Source: Neocallimastix lanati (nom. inval.) | Taxonomy: Eukaryota; Neocallimastigomycota; Neocallimastigomycetes; Neocallimastigales; Neocallimastigaceae | Reading direction: 5' to 3' | Length of the DNA stretch: 64,000 nucleotides | NCBI GenBank assembly: GCA_016946835.1 | Contig: JACVTC010000030.1 | Span: 833,501-897,500 of the forward strand | Part shown: one piece after another, positions 10,401 through 20,100 of the stretch | Layout: every line of letters begins with the position of its first letter | Numbering within the stretch: position 1 is the stretch's first letter | The notes under the pieces: model-generated | Told to the model about the DNA's origin: nothing | Database searches by the model: none | The model's input: only the letters and a program-made list of their open reading frames with translations | Program-made: the position numbers and the translations under genes

Positions 10401-11406
10401 TTCCACGACTTTTTCCAACTGTTTCATATTCACCAGGTAATTTATCAAAATACTGCTTAGTAACGATGCTTAGGTTACTACAAGAATCAATTAAAAGTTT
10501 TCCTAGTACTCCGTCAACACTTGCATCAACCATTGCTAAGTCTTCTTCGGCTACTTCATTACTTTTACTTATGTAGCTATGGTCATAGTTATTTACTAAT
10601 AAAGTTCGTGCTATTACATTGTCTACAGTTCCAATTATTTTAGACTTTTCTAACTTTAAACCTTGAGTTAATTGTGAACGAATTTTAGGACATGCATTCA
10701 AGAGTTGACCTATCGTAATACTGGATTTAAGATTATTTAAATCATCCATAATATTGTAAGGTTCTTTATTATTCATCATTTTGATATTCCTTTTTACTAA
10801 TTGAGTATTTCCATTATTAGTTTCCTTAGTTTTTGTTGAAATTAATTTTTCCAAAGTATTAGTTTTATTTTGTTGATTATCTTTATTCATTTCTAGATCT
10901 TCTATTTCATTATCGATTACAAGTATATCTTCAGATTCAACTTTTTCCTTTCCTTTTGATGAATAATTGTTGTTTTCTTCTTTACTTTCTCTTACTCTTG
11001 TCATATTTCTTAATTCCTTTTCTTTTTGTTTTTCTTTGTTAATATTTGGTTGAGTTAAAATTGAAGGAAGTATTTGATTTTTATAAACTTTATTTGGTTT
11101 ATTATGCAGCTCATTTTCTTTCTTCTTTCTTAAAGCAGGAGTTGCAAAAGGACGTGGATTATCTTTTAAACTTTTATGTACTTTCTTGGAATTATTTTCT
11201 TCTTTTTCGCTGTTATTATCATTCATTTTTCTTTTTACAGCATTTATAATGATATCATCCTCACTAAAATCAGATTCTTCAGATTCTTCGTTAAAGGAAT
11301 TATTATCAATTGGAGTATTCTTAGTAAAAGTATTATTTTGTAAATTATTTAATGAAGCTATTGTTTTGTCATTGGGAGTGCTTCTGCTCCCATTTAGAAG
11401 TTTAAA
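7411..11406 (-). CDS. Ty3-B Pol (protease, RT, RNase H, integrase), expressed by -1 frameshift
   Basis: The frame is open from the slippery site (11406) to the stop at 7411, about 1330 codons; the first Met is at 11226 but no separate start is needed. After a low-complexity charged linker comes a protease with LIDSCSN (DSC instead of the usual DSG/DTG), near residue 245 counted from that Met. RT follows with VLILKHNGKWRLCIDYRKVN and a FIDD catalytic box near 595, RNase H with RTDASY near 745, an integrase HHCC finger (GHEGYYKTYQ to CEKCQ), and a DDE core with GLDIIGP, TDNGVQF and PESNGLTENRN. A GPF module lies at the C-terminus. No chromodomain. Intact. Closest relative here is Ty3-E. Confidence 0.93.
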   Translation of the reverse strand, partial: FKLLNGSRSTPNDKTIASLNNLQNNTFTKNTPIDNNSFNEESEESDFSEDDIIINAVKRKMNDNNSEKEENNSKKVHKSLKDNPRPFATPALRKKKENELHNKPNKVYKNQILPSILTQPNINKEKQKEKELRNMTRVRESKEENNNYSSKGKEKVESEDILVIDNEIEDLEMNKDNQQNKTNTLEKLISTKTKETNNGNTQLVKRNIKMMNNKEPYNIMDDLNNLKSSITIGQLLNACPKIRSQLTQGLKLEKSKIIGTVDNVIARTLLVNNYDHSYISKSNEVAEEDLAMVDASVDGVLGKLLIDSCSNLSIVTKQYFDKLPGEYETVGKSRGRIQLATQDEEYSEGIIVRLPVKINNYEFNADFRIIEKEDSFYDMLINFKTQIDHCLFIHPTLNSLCKLLSESEYEEIAKINNQYYDEESIICTIRKVEETNNEKEIIKELTPMEFIESDEFLSTLNKDYKEQIIKILKEMIDIVATSTEELTPSKLSPHKIRLKANAKPVKLRSYRLTKLKSDILKEELTKLIKKGLIEPSCSEWSSPVVLILKHNGKWRLCIDYRKVNDMTEKDSYSVPYIDEIFDSLGGAKIFTTLDLFSGFHQILMDEESVEVTTFTTKFGNYQFKVMPFGLTGAPSTFQREMNKILFPFIGEFVYVFIDDVLIYSKSIEEHLIHIKQVLEVFKENKLKINIEKCHFLQTEVDVLGHKLTTKGLSPMESKITAIKKWEAPSSLHELRSFLGAVGYYRDFIPKYAQITSPLCKLLKKNTKYEWNKEQQESFELLKEKLINAPILKFPSFDKPFIIRTDASYNGIGGVLLQKEEETGKEHPIHFISRSLKKAEKNYGITDLEGTALFYRMTKFKSYIEGNPLPTTIYTDHKPLVGLFKNKEPLNARQTRWCLTASMLGINIKYESGKKNVLADALSRMKSKEERKILLTKITNGNNEELLSKVIKEFINEKFTVIDGEDYFIDNGNYRKLITDENERFKLILEAHNIGHEGYYKTYQRLKKNFYWNHMIKDIKRIVSNCEKCQLNRPQPYPEPTENHPTKVEGPFVHLGLDIIGPLPKTRNNNQYIIVTVDYFTKWVEAEPTENITSSDIIKFLINVFARHGVPQVITTDNGVQFTSDMTKIFLDLYDVYVKFIATYHPESNGLTENRNKEIGKLLRLLGRKNQDWDEVLPSALWALRTTKNTATGHSSFELVYGREDQQPYDIAIRTIENAGKSYDEILMEKFVRHYQWTREACENVKNANKYWATRREEQISMKKGKELKAGDLVLVRNFSRTKLEPYYNGPFKILKIQFNTATLIDQKTGKQLDRNVHFKNLVKFNSAYREA
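11354..11406 (-). promoter_or_regulatory. -1 programmed ribosomal frameshift signal of Ty3-B
   Basis: On the minus strand the gag frame reads TCT TTA AAC TTC TAA. The heptamer T TTA AAC (11406-11400) is the classic UUUAAAC slippery site, and a -1 slip there enters exactly the pol frame. After a 7-nt spacer (11399-11393) comes a 6-bp stem TGGGAG (11392-11387) / CTCCCA (11378-11373) with loop CAGAAGCA. Loop bases GAAGC can pair with GCTTC at 11358-11354, giving an H-type pseudoknot. Ty3-E has the same heptamer, spacer, stem and loop lengths, with a different but still paired loop helix. Confidence 0.87.
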
Positions 11407-12299
11407 GACTTTTTGGAATATATTTCTTTTTTATTTTTTTCCATAATCTTATTTAATTGAGGGCAATAGTATGAGTAATGACCTTCTTCCTTACAGAAGA
11501 AGCAAGTTTTAACGGATAAATTTCTCATTTTCTGGGTTGATTCTTCTATAATATCTTGAGGTTTCAGTTTATTATTTGTTTGACTTGTTTGGAAAGTTTC
11601 GTTTCTTCTTTTAGGATAAAGTCTTGAAGTAGTACTGTTTTGATTATTTTGATTATGCTGGGAATTATTAACATTATAGGTATTAATATTATTGTTCCTT
11701 ACAGAAAGTCTATCTACTTTCTCGGCAATTTTGAAAGCTTTCTCCATACTTATATCATCTTTAAGGGATAATTTCTTCCAGGCTTCATAATTATTTTGAA
11801 TAGAATCAATATAATCTAGTACACCAATGCGCTTTCTTCTCTTTTTATCAAGTTTAGTGTACAAAGTTCTATATCTTACATTAAAGTCTTTAATCTTTTC
11901 GTTTCTTTTAATTCGCATTGCACGAAGTTCTTTAAGAAGTAAATTTTGGTCTTCTTTAATACCGTAAAAATTTTCAAGACTTGAAATAATTTTTTCAAGA
12001 GAAGGAAATTTATCATCATCAACATTTTCTTCTTCATCATCTTCTTCTTCATCTGATGAATCATCACTTTCATCATCACTATCTTCTCCCAAATCTTCAA
12101 TAACGCGTTGTACTTCACCAGAGCTGGTAAGTAAACAAGCATTAAATATTGTTTCCGGATCTGTGATACCTTGTATCTTGATCCAAAGTTTTAATTCAGT
12201 AGCCCAGGACTTTATATCTAAATTGTCCTTGCTAAGCTTCACTATGTCTCGTAATTCTTTCTTTAATTCTTTAAAACTTAAAGTACTTTTAGTAGACAT
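11394..12299 (-). CDS. Ty3-B Gag (capsid, acidic region, CCHC knuckle)
   Basis: 301 aa starting MSTKST. An N-terminal capsid-like domain contains a very acidic stretch at about 74-93. A helical region follows, with the usual gag motif LRAMRIKRNEKIKDFNVRYR, then an Asn/Gln-rich linker and one zinc knuckle CFFCKEEGHYSYYC (CX2CX4HX4C, about 266-279) for RNA binding. The stop UAA lies one codon after the slippery heptamer, so most ribosomes make Gag and a fraction make Gag-Pol. Confidence 0.92.
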   Translation of the reverse strand: MSTKSTLSFKELKKELRDIVKLSKDNLDIKSWATELKLWIKIQGITDPETIFNACLLTSSGEVQRVIEDLGEDSDDESDDSSDEEEDDEEENVDDDKFPSLEKIISSLENFYGIKEDQNLLLKELRAMRIKRNEKIKDFNVRYRTLYTKLDKKRRKRIGVLDYIDSIQNNYEAWKKLSLKDDISMEKAFKIAEKVDRLSVRNNNINTYNVNNSQHNQNNQNSTTSRLYPKRRNETFQTSQTNNKLKPQDIIEESTQKMRNLSVKTCFFCKEEGHYSYYCPQLNKIMEKNKKEIYSKKSLNF

Positions 12300-12484
12300 T
12301 TCGTTTTTAGTTAATAATTTTTTTTTTTATTATAAATTAACGAGGTTATTAAATACGAATAAATTTGAAAGTCCAACTTTAAAAATATAATTTAACAAGT
12401 AATTTAATATCGAATCAAATTTTAAAACAATATATCTTAGTAATTTTTGAAAATAATAATTTTATTTGCTTTCTTTAGTAAGTA

Positions 12485-12756
12485 TAAGCTCGAAATCCTT
12501 ATCGACAACTTAGTAGAAATTATAAAGCACGAGGTTCTTTTCGACTACTTTTTTAAGAATAATTTTAAGTTCGAAATCTTTATCGACAACTTAATAGAAT
12601 AATTTTAAGTTCGAAATCTTTATCGACAATTCAATGAAATAATTTTAAGTTCGAAATCTTTATCGACAACTTAATAGAATAATTTTAAGTTCGAAATCTT
12701 TATCGACAACTTAATAGAATATTTTTCAAGCTCGAAATCTTTATCGACCACTTGAA
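12485..12756 (-). repeat. Array of about seven 40-bp hairpin units in the Ty3-B leader
   Basis: Units start near 12485, 12526, 12566, 12606, 12646, 12686 and 12725, with period 40 (41 once). On the minus strand each reads (T)AAG, then TTG or TGG, TCGA, an 8-nt loop (TAAAGATT type), TCGA, one A or G, CTT(A). It folds as a two-part hairpin with an internal loop. In the unit at 12725-12756 the outer stem is TTCAAG/CTTGAA. It lies between the 5' LTR and gag in the transcript. LARD-F and Ty3-E carry comparable arrays, so a shared role such as Gag binding is inferred. Confidence 0.75.
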
Positions 12757-13753
12757 TTTTGTAATTTAGTATATTTGTAGTAATAAATTTAGAAGCAAAG
12801 TTTTATTTATTATTTTCACCTTTCAAAAATTTTTCTTTTTAAACGATAAATATTGTATTGTTATAGCTAATAAAATTATTAATTAATTATAATTATTAAA
12901 CACAAAAAATAATCTTTATTGTCGTACAATCTGATAGTACACACTGTCTGACGTGCAGCTTACCTAATGATGTCATGCCACGCGTGTGCCACGATTACTA
13001 TATTCAATATAAAATATAGCAGTTCAGAGCCTACTAGCCCAATTACTATGTAGGATAAACTTAATCCGATAATCTATGTACGGAATAAAAAAAATTTTAA
13101 AAGTATTCAATAATATTTTTATTAACTAATAAAAATTAACTAAAAACACAATATTTTCAAAGTAAATTAAGATTCTATTACAGGAATTATATAACAAATA
13201 AAGTATCAGTAATAAAAAAAAATAAAAAAAATTTAAATGGCGAAGTTAGCCAAAGTCTGATACTTTATATAATAAAGTGCCTTATAACTAGCACAAAGAA
13301 AAGTAAAAAAAATATATATAAAAAAAACAATCTTACGCCTTCGGTGACGTAAGCTCCTTATTCGCCAGTGCTTGGAAAGTACCCGCACCTTCGTGTGTTG
13401 AAACGTTGAAGGCTGAACTATTATTACCGGGTCGGTAACCAAATACCTTCGTCTACTTTCCAATTAATCTCCAAATTAACTACTATTCAATAACCTACTA
13501 TGAATAGAGTTAATTTGTTGCTATCTGAGAATACACTGTGTATGAGCTCTATCCGCTCCTTGTTATAATTTTACAAAATTTGTTTTTTTTTTGAATCTTA
13601 ATTTTACTTATTTAAAAAAAATTTTTTTTATATATATATCAAACAAGCGCCATAGGTTAATCAAAGGATTAACGACTTACTTGTTTATCAATATAAAATA
13701 AAAAAAAAATTAAAAAAAAAATCTATGTTATTTACTATTATTTCTATTTAATT
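12757..13753 (-). other. Ty3-B leader, upstream part (non-coding)
   Basis: No credible gene. GC-richer patches at about 12935-13005 and 13331-13450 contain hairpins, for example CTTACG...CGTAAG at 13334-13355 and TTACC...GGTAA near 13424-13439. A 76-codon reading frame here is not supported by composition or homology. The region is transcribed as part of the genomic RNA between PBS and gag. Confidence 0.6.
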
Positions 13754-13770
13754 CCCCGATATCTCCACCA
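13754..13770 (-). other. Ty3-B tRNA primer-binding site
   Basis: On the minus strand TGGTGGAGATATCGGGG lies 6 nt after the 5' LTR. TGG pairs with a tRNA CCA end; the implied tRNA has acceptor 3' strand UAUCUCC plus discriminator A. LARD-F has the identical site, Ty3-E a variant. I cannot assign the tRNA from memory. Confidence 0.85.
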
Positions 13771-13776
13771 TATAAA

Positions 13777-14100
13777 TGTTAAGGTTTTAGAGAATTAAAT
13801 AAAAATAAAGTAAGAAACACAAATTTTATTTTTTTATTTATTATTTTTATTTATAAATTTATTTTATTTTATTTTATTTTATTTTATTTTTTTTGATGAT
13901 ATTTAAAAATTAGTAGCAAAATTTACAACTATTTATACTTTTTTTTTCAAGGCATAAAAGTTGTTCTTGCCACTAAATTACATTTTATTATTATTTTTCT
14001 TTTTATATATAAAAACTATTAAATTTAAATTGATTTTTATAATCAATTATATAAAATTTAATTATAACAATATAAATAAAATACATTTATAATATTAATA

Positions 14101-14148
<48 letters not shown>

Positions 14149-14635
14149 CTATCTAAAATATTACTAATAAGAATTTATTTAATTGGCTAAAATTTTTATT
14201 ACAATCTGTTAAAATATTCAAATAAAAATAAAAATACTATTCTAATATAAAGGTTTTTAATAAAATAAAATATTTTTCAATATAAAATAAAACATTTCGA
14301 TATAAAATTTTATAATAAAAGTTAAAATATAATATATAAATTTTTAATTATCAATATATAAAAATATTATTAATACAAATTTTCATTATTAATATAAAAA
14401 TAAAAAAATAAGATTTATTATTAATATTGTTAATATAAGTTTTAAATATATAAAAATATTACTATTAATATAAGATTTAATATAAAAATTATAAAGTTTA
14501 ATATAATTTTTGATCTAATTTTTAATCTTTGAATTTAAAAATTTATTAAAGTACAAAAATAATAATGTACACATAATGTATTAGAAATAAATCGTAGATT
14601 TAATTAAGAATGCATTATTTAGTACATTCTTATCA
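13777..14635 (-). repeat. 5' LTR of Ty3-B (859 bp)
   Basis: Second copy of 6534-7392, identical as far as can be read, ending TATCA at 14635 on the plus strand and followed by the AGAG duplication. Confidence 0.95.
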
Positions 14636-15140
14636 AGAGTTAGTAAAATTATTGTTGTAGTCTGGTGGTAATACACCATGACAATGAAGCCGAACTTCTT
14701 AGGTTCGACTCACACCCTTTCCCAATCTAAATTATTTTTAGTTAATTAATTAAATTATTGTAGAAAGTTCTAGAGTTTCTTTGGTTAATATTATATAACT
14801 AAGTGAAACTAGAAAGTTCTATTTTAATAATTATTTTATCATTTTTCTATAAGATTCATTTTCTAGAAAGAAAACTTAATTTTTCGAACTTTCGTTAATC
14901 TTAACTTTTTCTGAAACTGTTTTTCCGAAAAAGTATAAATAAGCGTGAATTTTTCAATAAAAAATATTTTTTCTTTGTGCTTTTATTAACTAGTTAAAAG
15001 TAATTCGAAATATTACAATAACTAATTAATAATAAAAAATAATAATAAATTTTATATTTTAATAAAAATATTAATAAAACAAATTTTTTAAGAAAACGAA
15101 TTACTTATTAGTGTAGACCTATTGGGTGTAAACCGTTACA
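14636..15140 (+). repeat. 5' LTR of Ty3-C (5' end displaced)
   Basis: Matches 20629-21133 with very few differences (ATTATTG versus ATTGTTG) and ends CCGTTACA. It has a TATA box (TATAAATA near 14933), a self-priming segment GTGCTTTTAT (14977-14986) and a tRNA-like A/B box pair. Confidence 0.93.
14658..14712 (+). promoter_or_regulatory. tRNA-like Pol III A box and B box in the Ty3-C 5' LTR
   Basis: TAGTCTGGTGG (14658-14668) fits the A box TRGYNNANNNG except at one position. GGTTCGACTCA (14702-14712) fits the B box GGTTCGANTCC except at the last base. The 44-nt start-to-start spacing equals that from nucleotide 8 to 52 in an intron-less tRNA. Acceptor and T-stems do not pair well, so this is tRNA-derived sequence or a TFIIIC site, not a functional tRNA. 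Confidence 0.55.
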
Positions 15141-15150
15141 ATAAAAGCAC
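15141..15150 (+). other. Ty3-C primer-binding site of self-priming type
   Basis: ATAAAAGCAC immediately after the LTR is the exact reverse complement of GTGCTTTTAT at 14977-14986, downstream of the LTR TATA box. Ty3-D has A instead of G here and T instead of C in its LTR, so pairing is kept by a double change. Tf1-like self-priming is inferred. Confidence 0.75.
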
Positions 15151-15192
15151 CCAAAGAAAAGAAGCCCAGTACCCCTGCACTAAGGACTAGCC

Positions 15193-16205
15193 AAGGAAAT
15201 CAAGGAAATCAAGGAAATCTACCAACTCAAGAAATCAAGGAAATCAAGGAAATCTACTGTAAAGATGTGATTATCCCAATCACATTTTAAATTAAAAATT
15301 TTTCTTGTGTAATTCAAAAATGTAAATTATTCTTTGATTTATAAAATAATAAACAAAGTAAATAAATCATATGAACTAAATTTTTGAATTATATTCTTTA
15401 AGCCACAAGATAAATTTTTAATGTAATAATTTTTATAAATTTTAATTCTGAGAAAATTATTGTTGTAAAATAATTTAAATGAATTAATTAAAGTTTAAAA
15501 CAAAATAAATTAATAATTTATTTTGTGAAAATTAAGTTTCAAAATTTAATCATGACTCCTTTAACATTGTTTTTAAATCGAAAATAAATAAAGACTTTAC
15601 TTATAATATTAAAATAATAAATAGATAATAAATGTACTTAATTTTAATTATTTAGTATTTAGTTTAATTAATAATTATATTTTTCTAAATTTAGTTATAG
15701 TTTATAAATTTATTATTTAATAAAATTCATTAGGATAGTTTTATATTAAAATATATGTAATTTAAATAAAATAATATATTATCAAAATATTTAGGAAAAG
15801 TATAAATAGAAGATACTTTTCACATTTTTTCTCGATGTAATTGTTATTTTTAACAAATAAATATTAAATATCAATAAAATATATTTTAATAAAAAATTTT
15901 TTAATAAAATAAAATTTATTGTATTTTGTTATTGTAATCTATTTTTGTGTTTTCTTTTACATCTACGAACTCAAGAAATCAAGGAAATCAAGGAAATCAA
16001 GGATATCTACCAACTCAAGAAATCAAGGAAATCAAGGAAATTAAGGAAATCTACCAACTCAAGAAATCAAGGAAATCAAGGAAATCTACCAACTCAAGAA
16101 ATCAAGGAAATCAAGGATATCTACCAACTCAAGAAATCAAGGAAATCAAGGATATCTACCAACTCAAGAAATCAAGGAAATCTACCGAATCAAGAAGATT
16201 TATTA
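15193..16205 (+). repeat. Minisatellite of (aaatcaagg)n with CTACCAACTCAAG spacers in the Ty3-C leader
   Basis: The 9-bp unit aaatcaagg is repeated in blocks of two to four separated by (g)atctaccaactcaag. It is split into 15193-15257 and 15962-16205 by a solo LTR. As 9 is divisible by 3, forward frames stay open and give short QEIKEIK-type reading frames, but the repeat is untranslated leader, not a gene. Confidence 0.85.
15258..15961 (+). mobile_element. Solo LTR, family C, copy 1 (704 bp)
   Basis: TGTAAAGATG...TTTTACA flanked by a perfect 5-bp duplication TCTAC (15253-15257, 15962-15966). About 97-98% identical by eye to 24092-24794. Contains TATAAATA within AAAAGTAT...ATACTTTT, a hairpin at the likely promoter. 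No internal region remains, so it arose by LTR-LTR recombination. Confidence 0.95.
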
Positions 16206-16716
16206 TAAGGCGAATAAAATAAATTAAATTAAATTACAGATACTATTCTAAACAACATCTCGCATTAAATAGTACTCTACTCTCCGAATAAATATTTATT
16301 TTAATTATAATTAATTTTAAATTTCTTACGTTATATATAAAGGCTTGCCTGGCTCCCAAAGCGACGATAGTTGAGCATCGTTACCATAATACTTTGTCGT
16401 TCAGATTCTGTTGATAACTGGGGAAGATAATTTGTTGTACTTTTTCATGCTAACAAAGGTTAGATACAAACAAAAATACAATTACATTACTTCCTTCTAC
16501 CATTAATTGGTACTAACAATCGACTTAATCTGCGTTTATCGATAAAGAGCTAAAGAGACTTACCACGCAAGGCTTTAACAAATTATATATTTCCTGGCTC
16601 AATACTATATGATTTGGTTTATAACAATTCAATAAGAAATAAAGATTAATCAAATAAAATAAATATTTAATTACTTCTATATCTTCCAAAATAATTATAT
16701 AATACTTTATCACTAT

Positions 16717-16747
<31 letters not shown>

Positions 16748-17163
16748 TTCACGGGATATATCAAAAAAATCAACTCTAAAAATATCCAATCTCAAATCAC
16801 TCTCAAAATCAATCTGAAATTTTATATCAACTTAATGCAATAAATTTTAAATCTCAATAATCTTTTCTAAATTATTTCCAGCTCTCTATAACTATTAAAT
16901 TACTATAATAATATATATACAAATCTACTATACCTAATTTAGTATATTATATAAATTTAAAATTTCAATACCAAACCTTATTTAATTCTAAATAATTCCA
17001 GTGGGATCAATTATTACTATTTATATATTCAAATCCTCCTTAATCAAAAGTATATTATAATTCAATTCCTCTCTATTATACTGAAAAAATCGTTCTTAAA
17101 TATATCTTATTCCAACTTATTCAATAATCAACTATAAAAATAACAGTGAAACTTATATTCAAA
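16206..17163 (+). other. Ty3-C leader between minisatellite and gag
   Basis: AT-rich and non-coding. A GC-richer patch at about 16343-16440 has a small hairpin (CGAT...ATCG). A run of about 25 A lies near 16718-16742. No gene is seen. Confidence 0.7.
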
Positions 17164-20100
17164 ATGGAAGAAAACAATTTTGCCAACGCAACCTATAAGG
17201 ATGGTTTTGCCGGAGATAGACGCTACCTTAAGGGATTCTTAGCTAAAATGAATTTAATCTTCATGATTCACCCTGATCGATTCAATAATGATGAAACAAA
17301 AGTAATCTACGTTATTTCTAGGTTATATGGTAATGCTATGAATTGGGCAGCATCACTTATGGAGAATCAGGACCCTTGCTTGTTAAATTACGAAGCCTTC
17401 GTTGAAAGAATGAAATCTGTATATGGGAGTTATGACTCAACATTCATTGCAAATCAGAAACTCAGAACTATAAGACAAAAACGGTTAGGCGACATTAGAA
17501 GCTATATACTCGAATTCAACTCTTATGCCGACGAGTCATCTTGGAACGAAGAAGCGAAAATGGACGCATTTCTTGTTGGTTTAAATGATCAAATCGCTAC
17601 AAGAATTCTGGAAATGTTCCCTGGTCCAAGATCTCTTACTGCTATGCAAACTATAGCTTCCAGAATAGATGGCCGTCTATCAGCCCATAGGCAATTTACA
17701 AATAATCAAAATCGATCAAACAATAACCTTAATAACAACAATTCTAATAAGAAAAGATGGAATTTTTATAAGAAAGGTTCGAATTCTAAACATTATGGAC
17801 CCCTATCCGACGAAGAGAAAGAAAGAAGAAAAAGAGAAAACCTCTGTTTATATTGTGGATCCTCAAATCATACTCTAGGCAATTGTCCACTCAAAAATAA
17901 GAAAAAATCACCCTCAAGCACTTCTCATATTACTAATCCTGAACCAAAGGCCAAAGAAAGACCAAGAATCTCAGATCAACAAAATTTGAGTCTTCCTATA
18001 TTTGAATTCACTCTCAATGTTTTAAAATCATCAGTCAAAACTAAGATTCTTCTAGATTCAGGTTCTCAACTTAATCTTATGGATGTCTACTTTGCCAATG
18101 AAAATAACATTCCTTATTCATCCGAAACCATTCATCCTGAAGTAGGAGGAATTGGTGGTACTCAGAAAATTCTCGGGGAAACTTTGCCAATTTCGATCCG
18201 CTATAAAAATCACAATTGTAAAACTAAGTTTTATGTCGTCGATTTACCTTCTTATTGTGCTCTTCTTGGCGCTGAATGGCTCTCTACTCATAATCCAACA
18301 ATAGATTTCTCTTCTAAAACACTTCATTTTAATTCAAAATATTGCATTAATAATTGTCTCGTTATTCCAAATACTTATACAACCTTCATTCCTTCATGCA
18401 ATTTAATAAACGAAATTCCAAAAAATTCTGATAATTCGGACAACCAAAAAATTGAAGAAATTAACAATTCAGAAGAAAAAATATCTAATGAAATAATTAA
18501 TAATACTAAGAACCAACACAAGGAACCCAACGAAGACAATAAATATGTTATCTATCTTTTACCAAATAAATTATCCTCATTTATGGATGTTTTTAGTGAA
18601 GTCGCTGCGAACATGCTACCCCCTCATCGACAATATGATTGTGAAATTAATTTGAAACCAAACACTAATTTATATTACGGCCCAATATATCCATTTCATC
18701 ACCAAATAAATGGTTTAACGGAGAGGGTGAACTCCGTTATCGAACAATACTTAAGATGCTATACAAATTTCAAAGGATCTAATTGGAATGACTTCCTTTA
18801 CTTAGCAGAATTTAGCTATAATAACACCATTCAAGAATCCACTAATCATTCACCTTTCTTCGCTAATTATGGATTCAATCCCAGACATTCTCCCGAAGTC
18901 CCCACAAATGTTGAAGTACCTAGAGCAGAAGAACTTGTTAAAAACCTTGCAGAATTAACCAAGGAATTAAAAGAAAATATTAAAATAGCAATTGAAAAAC
19001 AAGAGAAATATGCCAATAAGCATCGTATGGAACCACCTGAATTCAAGAAAAATGACAAAGTTTGGATCAATAGTTCCCTAATTATAAAGAATGGTATAAA
19101 GTTTTGATTTAAAAAATAGATTATAAGTCAAAAATTATAATAACACTAAATAACACAAAAATGTTTTATAAACAAATAAGTTTTATTATATTTAAATTTT
19201 AAAATAATCTTTATTAATTATTAGTGTTATTAACAATAAATCGTTAATAACAATTACATCGATTAAAATACATGAAATTTGGTTAACTATTTATATTTTT
19301 CTTATTACATTTATAATATATAATTCCTATTGAATTATATTATCTAACTATTTATTTAAAAACAATACTAACCTAAACTAATAATAAATAATTAACTATT
19401 ACTAAATAAAGAGAATTATAATTAATAACTAAAATAAATATAAACAATTTCAATCGAGCTCATTTATTATTTATTTATTATTTAAATATTATTAATAAAT
19501 TCTTATTATATTTTCTATTTAAAATTAATATAAAAGTTGTCATAATTATTTAATATAATTTTAGCATAAAATGCCGCAAGTTTCAACATGACTAATTGCA
19601 TAGTTTCATGTTGTTAATTTATCTTGTAAAAAACCTTAACTCTTATTATTTAAATTAAATTACATAAAAAGAAATGGTTTTCAATTACTAGTTTCACAAG
19701 AGAAATTTTTAATTTATTAGTATGATTGGGAAGAAGTCGAAGTTTTGTTTAAAATTATTTGCAATAATTTTATACACGTGATTTTTAATAGATTTATTTC
19801 AATTTTACTTAAATTTATGATTAAATTTAATTAAAATTTATAAAGATATTAATAATATCTTTACAAATGGTAACAAAAAGCTTAAACCAAGAAAATTAGG
19901 ATCATTTAAAATCCTAAGCAAAATATCTCCTGTTTCGTATAAACTTGACTTGCCAAAAAATCTTAGGATTCATCCAATCATGCATGTCTCTGACCTTGAA
20001 CCGTACTTTGAAGATAAGTTTGGAAGAAACCAAGAACCACCACCAATTATCATTAACAACGAAGAAGAGTACGAAGTTGAACAAATATTAGACAAACGAA

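Larger units (their letters stand above)
6534..14635 (-). mobile_element. Ty3-B: intact Ty3/gypsy retrotransposon, gag and pol in different frames
   Basis: Flanked by two 859-bp LTRs (6534-7392 and 13777-14635) that look identical, and by a 4-bp duplication AGAG (6530-6533 and 14636-14639). On the minus strand the order is LTR, PBS, structured leader, gag, -1 frameshift signal, pol, PPT (GGGGCATCT), LTR. Nothing is broken, so this is probably a very young and autonomous copy. It was inserted 6 bp from the 3' end of Ty3-A, at the junction with the Ty3-C LTR. Confidence 0.95.

Noticed and set aside
11186-11446. Plus-strand ORFs opposite the Ty3-B gag-pol junction
   Set aside because: Antisense shadows of Asn/Glu/Lys-rich coding sequence.
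13233-13463. 76-codon ORF upstream of Ty3-B gag
   Set aside because: Sits in the structured leader, no known motif, small and not in frame with gag.
15193-16205. CRISPR-like array of short repeats and spacers
   Set aside because: Units are 9 bp, spacers are themselves repeated, and the context is eukaryotic; a minisatellite.
15945-16222. Two overlapping reading frames of QEIKEIK / RNQGNQG repeats
   Set aside because: They are the 9-bp minisatellite of the Ty3-C leader read in different frames and cross a solo LTR boundary.
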